Shown here in pieces: positions 30,827 through 39,345 of a DNA stretch of 64,000 nt (positions are counted from its first letter, which is position 1; the number at the start of each line of letters is the position of its first letter). The stretch is taken from the NCBI GenBank assembly GCA_032334235.1, contig JAVSGI010000005.1:1240001-1304000 (forward strand), given 5' to 3'. Made by a program: the position numbers and the translations under genes. Under the pieces are notes generated by a model. The model was given only the letters and a program-made list of their open reading frames with translations, ran no database searches and was not told the origin of the DNA. This DNA comes from Paracoccaceae bacterium Fryx2. GTDB taxonomy: Bacteria > Pseudomonadota > Alphaproteobacteria > Rhodobacterales > Rhodobacteraceae.

Positions 30827-30883
30827 CAGCGTTTCCTTTTCTGCCAACAAGACGCAAGCCCATTGCCCGACTGCTCTCGGGTA

Positions 30884-30934
30884 GGCGGCACCTGCGCGGT
30901 TCATCCAAACCAGGCCAGGTGCGTATGAGCCGCC
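30884..30934 (-). promoter_or_regulatory. Structured leader of ornithine decarboxylase (speF-motif candidate)
   Basis: On the transcript strand GGCG...GCACCTG (from 30934) pairs with CAGGTGCCGCC (30894-30884), enclosing a loop with CTGGTTTGG. A second small stem CCGA/TCGG follows before the ribosome site about 50 nt on. A structured speF RNA motif is known upstream of ornithine decarboxylases in alphaproteobacteria; position and shape fit, but no covariance search was possible. Confidence 0.5.
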
Positions 30935-31041
30935 CTTTTCCTGAAAACAAGGATGTCGGATATGAGGCACATTTTCACCGATCAAAAGAGTAGATATGTG
31001 TGGTATGATCGTTAGAATGACGACAAGGATGGACAAACTGC

Positions 31042-31473
31042 ATGGATGAACTGGATCGCAACATCGTGGGGCTGCTGGGGGCCGATGCGCGGATGTCGGT
31101 GGCGACGCTGGCGCGCCGGCTGAAGGTCGCGCGCTCGACCATCCAGGCGCGGCTGGAGAGGCTGGAGACGACGGGCATCATCGCGGGCTACACCCTGAAG
31201 CTGGGCGAAGCGGCCCGCCAGGGGCGGCTGCGGGCCTCGGTGCTGATCACCATCGAGCCGCGGGCGCAGGCGGGCATCCTGACCCGGCTGAAGTCGATCG
31301 CCGAGGTCGAACGCGCCTTCACCACCTCGGGGCGGTTCGACCTGCTGCTGCAGATCGCGGCGCCGAACACCCAGGTTCTGGACCAGGTGCTGGACCAGAT
31401 CGGCGCGATGACCGGAGTGAAATCGTCCGAAAGCCTGATCCACCTGTCCACAAGGATCGACCGGGCGGTGTGA
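31042..31473 (+). CDS. Lrp/AsnC-family transcriptional regulator
   Basis: 143 aa. N-terminal helix-turn-helix (ARMSVATLARRLKVARSTIQ, about 16-35) and C-terminal ligand-binding RAM domain with the effector loop TTSGRFDLLLQIAAP. Such proteins respond to amino acids. Being divergent from ornithine decarboxylase, it probably regulates that gene in response to ornithine, arginine or a similar compound (inference). The 215-bp shared region holds the odc leader and both promoters. Confidence 0.9.
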   Translation: MDELDRNIVGLLGADARMSVATLARRLKVARSTIQARLERLETTGIIAGYTLKLGEAARQGRLRASVLITIEPRAQAGILTRLKSIAEVERAFTTSGRFDLLLQIAAPNTQVLDQVLDQIGAMTGVKSSESLIHLSTRIDRAV

Positions 31474-31625
31474 GGCAAGGGGCGGCCTCGGGGGGCATCG
31501 AGCCCCCGCTCGGCCGCGCTGACGCGTCCCGGCGACCCGAGATTTGCCACGCCGCGGCGGCAGAGGCGCTTGGCCTTCGCGCCCCGATTGGATAGAGAAA
31601 GCCAACGCTTTCAGGGATGCCCAAG

Positions 31626-34600
31626 ATGCCGATGGAAAAGACCTTCAACGCCGCCGAAGCCGAGGCACGCCTTTATGCCATGTGGGAGGACGCAGGCGCC
31701 TTCAAGGCCGGGGCCAATGCCAGGCCGGGAGCAGAGCCGTTCTGCATCATGCTGCCGCCGCCCAACGTCACCGGCACCCTGCACATGGGTCATGCCTTCA
31801 ACCACACGCTGATGGACATCCTGATCCGCTGGCACCGAATGCGCGGCTTCGACACGCTGTGGCAGCCGGGACTCGACCATGCCGGGATTGCCACGCAAAT
31901 GGTGGTGGAACGCGAACTCGCCCGCACCGGCCAGCCTGCTCGCCGCGCGCTTGGCCGCGAAGCCTTCGTCGCCAAGGTCTGGGAGTGGAAAGAGCAGTCC
32001 GGCGGCACCATCGTCGAACAGGACAAGCGGCTGGGCGCGTCGATGGACTGGTCGCGGCTGGCCTTCACCATGGATGACGCCTTCCACGACGCGGTGATCA
32101 AGGTGTTCGTCGACCTGCACGCCAAGGGCCTGATCTACCGCGGCAAGCGGCTGGTGAACTGGGACCCGCATTTCGAGACCGCGATTTCCGATCTGGAGGT
32201 CGAGAACATCGAGGTCGCGGGCCACATGTGGCACTTCAAATACCGCCTCGCGGGCGGTGAGACCTATGAATATGTCGAGAAGGACGAGGATGGCGCGGTG
32301 ACGCTGCGCGAGACGCGCGACTACATCGCCATTGCCACCACGCGGCCCGAGACCATGCTGGGCGACGGCGCGGTGGCGGTGCATCCGTCGGACGCGCGCT
32401 ATGCCGGGATCGTCGGCAAGATGGTGCATCTGCCGCTCTGCGACCGCCTGATCCCGATCATCACCGACGAATACCCCGACCCGCTGTTCGGTTCGGGAGC
32501 GGTCAAGATCACCGGCGCGCATGACTTCAACGACTACGCGGTGGCCAAGCGCGGCAATATCCCGTGCTACCGCCTGATGGACAGCCGCGCCGCGATGCGC
32601 AGCGACGGCGCACCCTATGCGGAAGCCGTGCTCCGCGCCCGCGAGATCGCGGAAGGCGCGCCCACCGACGAGGCGGAAGTTGACAGCCTGAATCTCGTGC
32701 CCGAGAAATACCGCGGCCTTGACCGGCTCGCCGCGCGCCAGTTGGTGATCGACGACATCACCGCCCAGGGCCTTGCCGTCACCACGCTGGAAAAGACCAT
32801 CGACCCCGAGACGGGTTCCGAACACCTGACCCGCGTGCCGGTGGTCGAGGCGAAAAAGATCATGCTGCCGTTCGGTGACCGTTCCAAGGTCGTGATCGAG
32901 CCGATGCTGACCGACCAGTGGTTTGTCGATACCGCGAAGATCGTGCAGCCCGCCATTGATGCAGTGCGCAATGGCGACACGGTGATCCTGCCCGAACGCG
33001 ACGCCAAGGTGTATTTCCACTGGCTGGAGAACATCGAGCCGTGGTGCATCAGTCGCCAGCTCTGGTGGGGGCACCAGATCCCGGTGTGGTACGGCCTGAA
33101 CCTCGACGCCGAGGGCTTCACCGACGACGAGGGCGACAACGCGCTGGACGAGGTCGAGATCCTCGGCATCCTCGGTGACGGCGGCTACATCGACCGCGAG
33201 GCCCGGCACCATTGCGCCGCCGACCTTGCCACGGTGTCGGACCGTTTCCGCGACGATCTGGCCAGCCTGCCCCACCCGCTGAACGCCGCCCGCATCGTTG
33301 AAGTCGCCGACCGCCACGCCGCCGTCGAGGCGCTGGCCGCCAGCCTGGCCGACTATGCCGTCAGCCAGGACCCGACGCATCTCGCCTACCCGATCTGGCG
33401 CGACGCCGACGTGCTCGACACCTGGTTCTCCTCGGGCCTCTGGCCGATCGGCACGCTGGGCTGGCCGGAGAATACGCCCGAACTGCAACGCTATTTCCCG
33501 ACATCGACCCTTGTCACCGGGTTTGACATCATCTTCTTCTGGGTCGCCCGGATGATGATGATGCAGCTTGCCGTGGTGGATCAGGTGCCCTTCAGGACCG
33601 TCTACGTCCATGCGCTGGTGCGTGACGAGAAGGGCAAGAAGATGTCGAAAAGCCTGGGCAACGTGCTCGACCCGCTGACGCTGATCGACGAATACGGCAC
33701 CGACGCGGTGCGCTTCACCCTGACGGCGATGGCCGCGATGGGCCGCGACCTGCGGCTTTCGACCCAGCGCATCGCGGGCTACCGCAACTTCGGCACCAAG
33801 CTGTGGAATGCCTGCCGCTTTGCCGAGATGAACGGCGTCTGGGAAGGCCACGCCACCTCTGCCCCGCCCGCGCCGCAGGCCACGGTGAACCGCTGGATCA
33901 TCGGCGAATGTGCCCGGGTGCGCACGGAAGTCGACGCCGCCCTTGCCGCCTACCGCTTCGACGCCGCAGCCAACGCGCTTTACGCCTTTGTCTGGGGCAA
34001 GGTCTGCGACTGGTATGTCGAATTCGCCAAGCCGCTGTTCGACGGCGATCAGGCGGCCGAAACGCGGCAGACCATGGCCTGGGTGCTGGACCAGTGCATG
34101 ATCCTGCTGCACCCGATCATGCCCTTCGTCACCGAGGAGCTGTGGGCCACCACGGGCAAGCGCGCGAAGATGCTGGTCCACACCGACTGGCCGACCTACG
34201 GGCCCGAACTGGTCGACGCCCCGGCGATGCGCGAGATGACCTGGGTCACCGGCCTGATCGACGAGGTCCGCTCGGCCCGCGCGCAGATGCATGTGCCGGC
34301 CGGGCTGAAGCTCGACATGCTGCAGCTTGATCTCGACGCGGCGGGGCGCGCCGCGCTTGCGGCCAACGAGGGGCTGATCCTGCGGCTTGCCCGGCTCGAG
34401 TCGATCACCGAAGCCTTGGCCGCCCCGAAGGGCGCAATCGCGATCCCGGTCGAGGGCGGCAGTTTCGTGATCCCGCTGGCGGGCATCATCGACATTGCCG
34501 AAGAACAGGCCCGGCTTTCCAAGACCTTGGAAAAGCTCGAAAAAGACCTGAATGGCCTGCGCGGCCGCCTTGCCAACCCCGCCTTCCTCGCCTCGGCCAA

Positions 34601-34700
34601 GGAAGATGTGGTGGACGAGACGCGCGAGAAGCTGGAACAGGGCGAGGAAGACTCCGCCAAGCTGAAGGCCGCCCTGAAACGACTGGCCGAGATCGGCTGA
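31626..34700 (+). CDS. valS: Valyl-tRNA synthetase
   Basis: 1024 aa class I synthetase. HIGH equivalent in [17 protein letters not shown] near residue 50, KMSKS in [15 protein letters not shown], an editing domain between them, and the C-terminal coiled coil ([20 protein letters not shown]) that is typical of ValRS. ATG 31626 has AGGG about 9 nt upstream; the ATG at 31617 is too close to that site. Followed by an intergenic repeat block. Confidence 0.96.
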   Translation: MPMEKTFNAAEAEARLYAMWEDAGAFKAGANARPGAEPFCIMLPPPNVTGTLHMGHAFNHTLMDILIRWHRMRGFDTLWQPGLDHAGIATQMVVERELARTGQPARRALGREAFVAKVWEWKEQSGGTIVEQDKRLGASMDWSRLAFTMDDAFHDAVIKVFVDLHAKGLIYRGKRLVNWDPHFETAISDLEVENIEVAGHMWHFKYRLAGGETYEYVEKDEDGAVTLRETRDYIAIATTRPETMLGDGAVAVHPSDARYAGIVGKMVHLPLCDRLIPIITDEYPDPLFGSGAVKITGAHDFNDYAVAKRGNIPCYRLMDSRAAMRSDGAPYAEAVLRAREIAEGAPTDEAEVDSLNLVPEKYRGLDRLAARQLVIDDITAQGLAVTTLEKTIDPETGSEHLTRVPVVEAKKIMLPFGDRSKVVIEPMLTDQWFVDTAKIVQPAIDAVRNGDTVILPERDAKVYFHWLENIEPWCISRQLWWGHQIPVWYGLNLDAEGFTDDEGDNALDEVEILGILGDGGYIDREARHHCAADLATVSDRFRDDLASLPHPLNAARIVEVADRHAAVEALAASLADYAVSQDPTHLAYPIWRDADVLDTWFSSGLWPIGTLGWPENTPELQRYFPTSTLVTGFDIIFFWVARMMMMQLAVVDQVPFRTVYVHALVRDEKGKKMSKSLGNVLDPLTLIDEYGTDAVRFTLTAMAAMGRDLRLSTQRIAGYRNFGTKLWNACRFAEMNGVWEGHATSAPPAPQATVNRWIIGECARVRTEVDAALAAYRFDAAANALYAFVWGKVCDWYVEFAKPLFDGDQAAETRQTMAWVLDQCMILLHPIMPFVTEELWATTGKRAKMLVHTDWPTYGPELVDAPAMREMTWVTGLIDEVRSARAQMHVPAGLKLDMLQLDLDAAGRAALAANEGLILRLARLESITEALAAPKGAIAIPVEGGSFVIPLAGIIDIAEEQARLSKTLEKLEKDLNGLRGRLANPAFLASAKEDVVDETREKLEQGEEDSAKLKAALKRLAEIG

Positions 34701-34710
34701 CCGTTTCTCG

Positions 34711-34776
34711 TTGGCCCAAATACCCTCGGGGGGAGCCTGTGATGCAATCACAGGCGCGGGGGGCAGACAGCCCCCC
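34711..34776 (+). repeat. Intergenic repeat block with two hairpins after valS
   Basis: Begins TTGGCCCAAATACCCTCGG, a variant of the CAAATATCC repeat. Then come the palindrome GCCTGTGAT gca ATCACAGGC (34735-34755) and the stem GGGGGGC agaca GCCCCCC (34758-34776). The second stem is terminator-like but lacks a U-run. Likely a mosaic 3'-end element. Confidence 0.65.
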
Positions 34777-34821
34777 GTCCCGCCCCTTGCGCAAAGCCGC
34801 CGTTTCGCGTTGAGTTCGCCG

Positions 34822-35928
34822 ATGACCCACACCCGCTACACCGCGCTCGTCGCCGCCCTGCCCGCCTCGGTGCCCTTTGTCGGACCCGAAACGCAGGAGC
34901 GTGCCCGGGGCCGCCCGTTCGCCGCCCGGCTTGGCGCGAATGAAAGCCTGTTCGGCCCCTCGCCCCGCGCGGTGGCGGCGATGGCGGCGGCGGCCGCCGA
35001 CGCCTGGATGTATGGCGACCCGGAGAACCACGACCTGCGGGCCGCGCTGGCCGAACATCACGGGGTGGATGCGGCCAACATCGTGGTGGGCGAGGGCATC
35101 GACGGGCTGCTGGGCTATCTCGTGCGCCTGCTGGTGGACCCCGGCGATGCGGTGGTGACCTCGGACGGGGCCTACCCGACCTTCAACTTCCATGTGATGG
35201 GCTATGGCGGCGTGCTGCACAAGGTGCCCTACCGGGACGACCATGAAGACCCGCTGGCGCTGGTGGAGCGGGCGCAGAATGTGGGGGCAAAACTCCTCTA
35301 CATCGCCAACCCGGACAATCCGATGGGCAGCCACCACCCCGCCACCTTGATCGAGGACATGATCGCTGCGATGCCCGAAGGCACCCTGCTGGTGCTGGAC
35401 GAAGCCTATATCGACCTTGCCCCCGCAGGCACCGCCGCCCGCATCGCGCGCGATGACCCGAGGGTGATCCGGATGCGGACGTTTTCCAAGGGCTACGGCA
35501 TGGCCGGAGTGCGGGTCGGCTATGCCGTCGCTGCCGAAGGGCTGATTTCCGCCTTCAACAAGGTGCGCAACCATTTCGGGGTCGGGCGGATCGTGCAGGC
35601 CGGGGCGCTGGCGGCGCTGGCCGATCAGGATCATCTGGCGGGCGTGTGCGCGCAGGTGGCGGAGGCCCGTGCCGAAATGGGGCGGATCGCGGCGGCCAAC
35701 GGGCTGGTGGCGCTGCCTTCGGCCACCAACTTCGTCACGCTCGATTGCGGTGCCGATGGCGCCTTTGCCCGGCGGGTGCTGGCCGAACTGATCGCGCGCG
35801 ACATCTTCGTGCGGATGCCATTCGTCGCACCGCACGACCGCTGCATCCGCGTCAGTCTGGGCGATGCCCCGGCGATGGCGGCCCTTGCGGCGGCGCTGCC
35901 CGCAGCACTGGCGGCAGCGCGCGGCTGA
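34822..35928 (+). CDS. Histidinol-phosphate aminotransferase-like class I/II aminotransferase
   Basis: 368 aa PLP enzyme, fold type I. RLGANESLFGPSP at the substrate end, IANPDNPMGS, VLDEAYIDLAP with the cofactor Asp, and the PLP lysine in RTFSKGYGMAGVRVG near residue 223; C-terminal RVSLGDAPAM holds the carboxylate-binding Arg. Family members catalyse histidinol-phosphate or aromatic amino acid transamination. No his genes are adjacent, so the substrate is left open. The next gene converges directly, stop against stop. Confidence 0.85.
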   Translation: MTHTRYTALVAALPASVPFVGPETQERARGRPFAARLGANESLFGPSPRAVAAMAAAAADAWMYGDPENHDLRAALAEHHGVDAANIVVGEGIDGLLGYLVRLLVDPGDAVVTSDGAYPTFNFHVMGYGGVLHKVPYRDDHEDPLALVERAQNVGAKLLYIANPDNPMGSHHPATLIEDMIAAMPEGTLLVLDEAYIDLAPAGTAARIARDDPRVIRMRTFSKGYGMAGVRVGYAVAAEGLISAFNKVRNHFGVGRIVQAGALAALADQDHLAGVCAQVAEARAEMGRIAAANGLVALPSATNFVTLDCGADGAFARRVLAELIARDIFVRMPFVAPHDRCIRVSLGDAPAMAALAAALPAALAAARG

Positions 35929-36309
35929 TCATTCCGCCGCGTGCCCCCGTACCGGACCAAGCGCCGGACCAAGTGCGGGAGCCGAGTTGGCGGCCGGGGT
36001 CAGGATCAGCGGCACGGCAGTCGCGGGGGCCTCGGCGCGCAGCGGCATGAACACCGGCGAAACGGCCTCGGCCTCGGCAAGTTCCCGGCGAAACACCAGC
36101 ATGTTCTGGAAGGTGGACTGCCTGCCGGTCAGGCCCACCCGTTCCTCGCAGGGCAGGGTGTCGGCGCGCTGGTATTCCCAGCCGTCGCGGCCAAGCTCGT
36201 TCATCAGCCCGGTCAGGGTCAGGGCGAAACGGTCGGCGGTGGTCTTGCTGCCGCGCACCTTCTCGCCACGCACCGGGGCGGGAATCACCTTGTATTCGTA
36301 GCGCGGCAT
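35929..36309 (-). CDS. DUF4177-type small protein
   Basis: 126 aa. The N-terminal MPRYEYKVIPAPVRG and ELGRDGWEYQRADTLPC are typical of DUF4177, a small domain of unknown function. The C-terminal third (about 85-126) is Ala/Pro-rich and probably disordered (LGPALGPVRG). No signal peptide. ATG 36309 has GGAGGG upstream. No functional clue from neighbours. Confidence 0.75.
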   Translation of the reverse strand: MPRYEYKVIPAPVRGEKVRGSKTTADRFALTLTGLMNELGRDGWEYQRADTLPCEERVGLTGRQSTFQNMLVFRRELAEAEAVSPVFMPLRAEAPATAVPLILTPAANSAPALGPALGPVRGHAAE

Positions 36310-36422
36310 CCGATTCCCTCCGTGACAGTCGGCAGATCATACAAGCCGGTGCCGGGCCGGCCAACCCGGCCCCGGCCCGACTGACGCAGTTGTGTGCGGA
36401 TTCGTGCTGTTGTGGCGGGGGC

Positions 36423-37934
36423 CTAGAGCCCCAGCTTGCGCCCCACCATCTCGCCCACCACGGCCGGGTTGGCCTTGCCGCCGGTGGCCTTCAGCACCTG
36501 GCCCGTGAACCAGCCTGCCAGCCGCGGGTTGGCGCGGGCCTTTTCGACCTGCGCCGGGTTTGCGGCGATCAGCTCGTCGATCGCGGCCGCGATGGCGGCG
36601 GTGTCGGTGACCTGCTTCATGCCGTGGGCGGCCGCCACCTCTGCCGGGTCGCCGCCGGTGGTCCACAGGATCTCGAACAGATCCTTCGCCATCTTGCCCG
36701 AGATTTCGCCCGAGGCGATCAGGTCGAGCATCCCGCCCAGCTGCGCCGCCGACACGGGCGACTCTGCGATGCTCAGGCCCTGCTTGTTCAGCCGCCCGAA
36801 AAGCTCGTTGATCACCCAGTTCGCCGCCATCTTGCCGTCGCGGCCCGCCGCCACCGCCTCGAAGAACGCGGCGCTGTCCAGATCGGCGGTCAGCACGTTG
36901 GCGTCGTAATCGGTCAGGCCGAAACCGGCCATGAAGCGGGCCTTCTTGGCGTCGGGCAGTTCGGGCATTCCGGCCGCGATCTGGTCCACCCAGGCCTGCT
37001 CGATTTCCAGCGGCATGAGGTCAGGGCACGGGAAGTAGCGGTAATCATGCGCTTCTTCCTTGGAGCGCATCGAGCGGGTCTCGTTGCGGTCGGGGTCGTA
37101 GAGCCGGGTTTCCTGCTGCACCGTGCCGCCATCCTCCAGAATCGCGATCTGGCGGCGGGCCTCGTAGTCGATCGCCAGCTGGATGAAGCGCATCGAGTTC
37201 ATGTTCTTGATCTCGCAGCGCGTGCCGAGGTGGCCGAAATCCTGCGTCGCCTGATACTTTTCATACTGGCCGGGGCGGCAGACCGAGACGTTGACATCGG
37301 CCCGCAGGTTGCCGTGCTGCATGTCGCCGTCACAGGTGCCGAGGTAGCGCAGGATCTGGCGCAGTTTTACCACATAGGCAGCCGCTTCCTCGGGCCCGCG
37401 GATGTCGGGGCGGCTGACGATTTCCATCAGCGCGACGCCGGTGCGGTTGAAATCGACAAAGCTCAGCATCGGGTCCATGTCGTGGATCGACTTGCCCGCG
37501 TCCTGTTCCAGATGGATGCGCTCGATCCGCACCAGACGCGCGACCCCCGGCCCCATGTCGACGATCACCTGCCCCTCACCCACGATGGGGTGGTAAAGCT
37601 GGCTGATCTGATAGCCCTGCGGCAGGTCGGGGTAGAAGTAGTTCTTGCGGTCGAAGGCCGAGGTCAGGTTGATCTGCGCCTTCAGCCCCAGCCCGGTGCG
37701 CACCGCCTGTTCGATGCAATACTCGTTGATCACCGGCAACATGCCCGGCATCGCGGCATCGACGAAGGCGACGTTGGCGTTGGGTTCCTGCCCCACCTGC
37801 GTCGAGGCGCCGGAAAACAGCTTGGCGTTCGAGGAGACCTGGGCATGGATTTCCATCCCGATCACCAGTTCCCAGTCGTGCTTCGCCCCGGCGATGACCT
37901 TGGGTTTCGGGGTGGCAAATGGCAGGTCGAGCAT
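36423..37934 (-). CDS. gatB: Asp-tRNA(Asn)/Glu-tRNA(Gln) amidotransferase subunit B
   Basis: 503 aa. GatB activates mischarged Glu-tRNA(Gln) or Asp-tRNA(Asn) with ATP and transfers ammonia supplied by GatA. N-terminal [36 protein letters not shown] and the cradle-domain motif [17 protein letters not shown]; the C-terminal YqeY-like tail domain ends [19 protein letters not shown] 37934 gives [13 protein letters not shown]. gatC and gatA are not in the window, so it stands apart from its complex partners. Confidence 0.96.
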   Translation of the reverse strand: MLDLPFATPKPKVIAGAKHDWELVIGMEIHAQVSSNAKLFSGASTQVGQEPNANVAFVDAAMPGMLPVINEYCIEQAVRTGLGLKAQINLTSAFDRKNYFYPDLPQGYQISQLYHPIVGEGQVIVDMGPGVARLVRIERIHLEQDAGKSIHDMDPMLSFVDFNRTGVALMEIVSRPDIRGPEEAAAYVVKLRQILRYLGTCDGDMQHGNLRADVNVSVCRPGQYEKYQATQDFGHLGTRCEIKNMNSMRFIQLAIDYEARRQIAILEDGGTVQQETRLYDPDRNETRSMRSKEEAHDYRYFPCPDLMPLEIEQAWVDQIAAGMPELPDAKKARFMAGFGLTDYDANVLTADLDSAAFFEAVAAGRDGKMAANWVINELFGRLNKQGLSIAESPVSAAQLGGMLDLIASGEISGKMAKDLFEILWTTGGDPAEVAAAHGMKQVTDTAAIAAAIDELIAANPAQVEKARANPRLAGWFTGQVLKATGGKANPAVVGEMVGRKLGL

Positions 37935-38106
37935 GGCGTTTCCCTTCGGCAATCCCCGCCTTTCTAGGCAGGCGGCGCGCGGGGGGCAAGGGTGGCGCGG
38001 GCGGAAATCGGCCGATGCCGGGGCGGCGGGCTTGCCAGAACCGGGGTCGGCCGGGCAAAAGCGGCGCTGACGCCCTGGATGGCGCGGGTCATGTGGACGG
38101 TTGCGG

Positions 38107-38694
38107 ATGCGGAAAACGGGGATCTTGCTGGGTTTGATGCTGTCGCTGCCGCTTTCGGCCTGCATGGCGACTCCGTCGGACGAGGCAAGCCGGGCCCGCC
38201 CGGTGATGGGCTGGGACCATCGCCCCGAAGCGGCACACTGGACCGAGTCGACGCTGGTCGCGGTATCGACCAAGGACGCAGCGCTGGCCAAGACCGTGCC
38301 GCGCGACATCGAAACCTGGTGCCCCGATTACGCCAATGCGACGATGCCCGAGCGCCGGGCGTTCTGGACCGGGATGCTGTCGGCCGTGGCGCGCTATGAA
38401 AGCAGCTGGAACCCCAAGGCGGCGGGCGGCGGCGGGCGCTGGATCGGGCTGACCCAGATCTCGCCCCAGACCGCGCGCGGCCATGGCTGCGATGCCACCA
38501 GCCCGGCGGCGCTGAAAGACGGCGCCGCAAACCTGTCCTGCGCGGTCGAGATCATCGCGTCGGCCGTCGGGCAGGATGGCATGGTAGTGGGCAACGGCCG
38601 TCAGGGGCTGGGCCGCGACTGGATGCCGTTCCGCGATGCGGGCAAGCGCGCCGCGATGGCGGCCTGGATCCGAGAACAAAGCTACTGCCAGTAG
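38107..38694 (+). CDS. Lytic transglycosylase-like (SLT domain) lipoprotein
   Basis: 195 aa. Signal peptide with lipobox LPLSAC (Cys about 19) predicts a lipoprotein. From about residue 85 an SLT-type lysozyme fold: [11 protein letters not shown] holds the catalytic Glu-Ser pair, and [18 protein letters not shown] is the usual GLxQI block. It would cut peptidoglycan glycan strands. The ATG at 38107 is chosen over TTG 38101. A terminator follows. Confidence 0.85.
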   Translation: MRKTGILLGLMLSLPLSACMATPSDEASRARPVMGWDHRPEAAHWTESTLVAVSTKDAALAKTVPRDIETWCPDYANATMPERRAFWTGMLSAVARYESSWNPKAAGGGGRWIGLTQISPQTARGHGCDATSPAALKDGAANLSCAVEIIASAVGQDGMVVGNGRQGLGRDWMPFRDAGKRAAMAAWIREQSYCQ

Positions 38695-38732
38695 CGCAGG
38701 GCTACCGGCAGTAGCCGGTCAGGCCAGACTCG

Positions 38733-38754
38733 GCGGTGCGGCTGCACCGCTTTT
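38733..38754 (+). terminator. Intrinsic terminator after the transglycosylase gene
   Basis: GCGGTGC ggct GCACCGC followed by TTTT; 38 nt after the stop codon and just before the convergent small-protein gene. Confidence 0.82.
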
Positions 38755-38774
38755 CGTCAGGCCCGACCAAGGGG

Positions 38775-39242
38775 TCACATGACCGACTTCATCGCGTCGA
38801 TTGCCAGCATATCGGGGTTCTTGCCGCATTCGATGGCGGTTTTCGACATGATTTCCATCATGTTTTCCGGGGCGTCGGCGCCGCCGGTGTTGTCGTTGGC
38901 CATGGTCTCGCCTTCGACGGTCACCGGTTCCGCATCGCCTGCCGGAAGGGTCACGGCTGCCGAACCGGGGGCCGCTGCGACGCCGCCGGTATTGTCGTTC
39001 GGCTGAACCTCGGGGGTCACGAGCGCGCCTGCCCCCGGATCGCTGGGCACGGTCAGGGTGACAGCGGCCGGCTCGGGTGCCTGGAAGGCAATGGCGACGC
39101 GCATCTGGTCATTGGCGCTGAGCGCCGAATACTGCGAGCAGGTCAGGGTGGCGGAATCCATCACGGTATCTTGCGCGAACAGCGGTGCGGCAAGCGTGCC
39201 TGCGACAGCGGCGGTGACGGCGAGTTTCATGAAGTTAACCAT
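38775..39242 (-). CDS. HdeA/HdeB-like periplasmic protein with internal linker
   Basis: 155 aa. Signal peptide 1-24 (AGTLAAPLFAQDT). The mature ends resemble HdeA/HdeB acid chaperones: TCSQYSALSANDQMRVAIAF with Cys35, and AIECGKNPDMLAIDAM with Cys139, which could form the single disulfide of that fold. Between them is a roughly 70-residue Pro/Ala/Val-rich insert with two copies of a NDNTGG motif (PNDNTGG, ANDNTGG). ATG 39242 has AGAGG upstream. Chaperone function is inferred only from the ends. Confidence 0.65.
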   Translation of the reverse strand: MVNFMKLAVTAAVAGTLAAPLFAQDTVMDSATLTCSQYSALSANDQMRVAIAFQAPEPAAVTLTVPSDPGAGALVTPEVQPNDNTGGVAAAPGSAAVTLPAGDAEPVTVEGETMANDNTGGADAPENMMEIMSKTAIECGKNPDMLAIDAMKSVM

Positions 39243-39345
39243 TTGATACCTCTTTCGGGAATTCACGCCATCCGTATCGGCGTTGCCAGACAACGCCGGG
39301 TGCGCGAATTGGTTCCCGCCAGATCGCGTCGCGCCGGGCGCGCGA

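Noticed and set aside
31611-34832. A 1073-codon open frame antisense to valS
   Set aside because: Same reason: composition-driven frame opposite a full-length valyl-tRNA synthetase.
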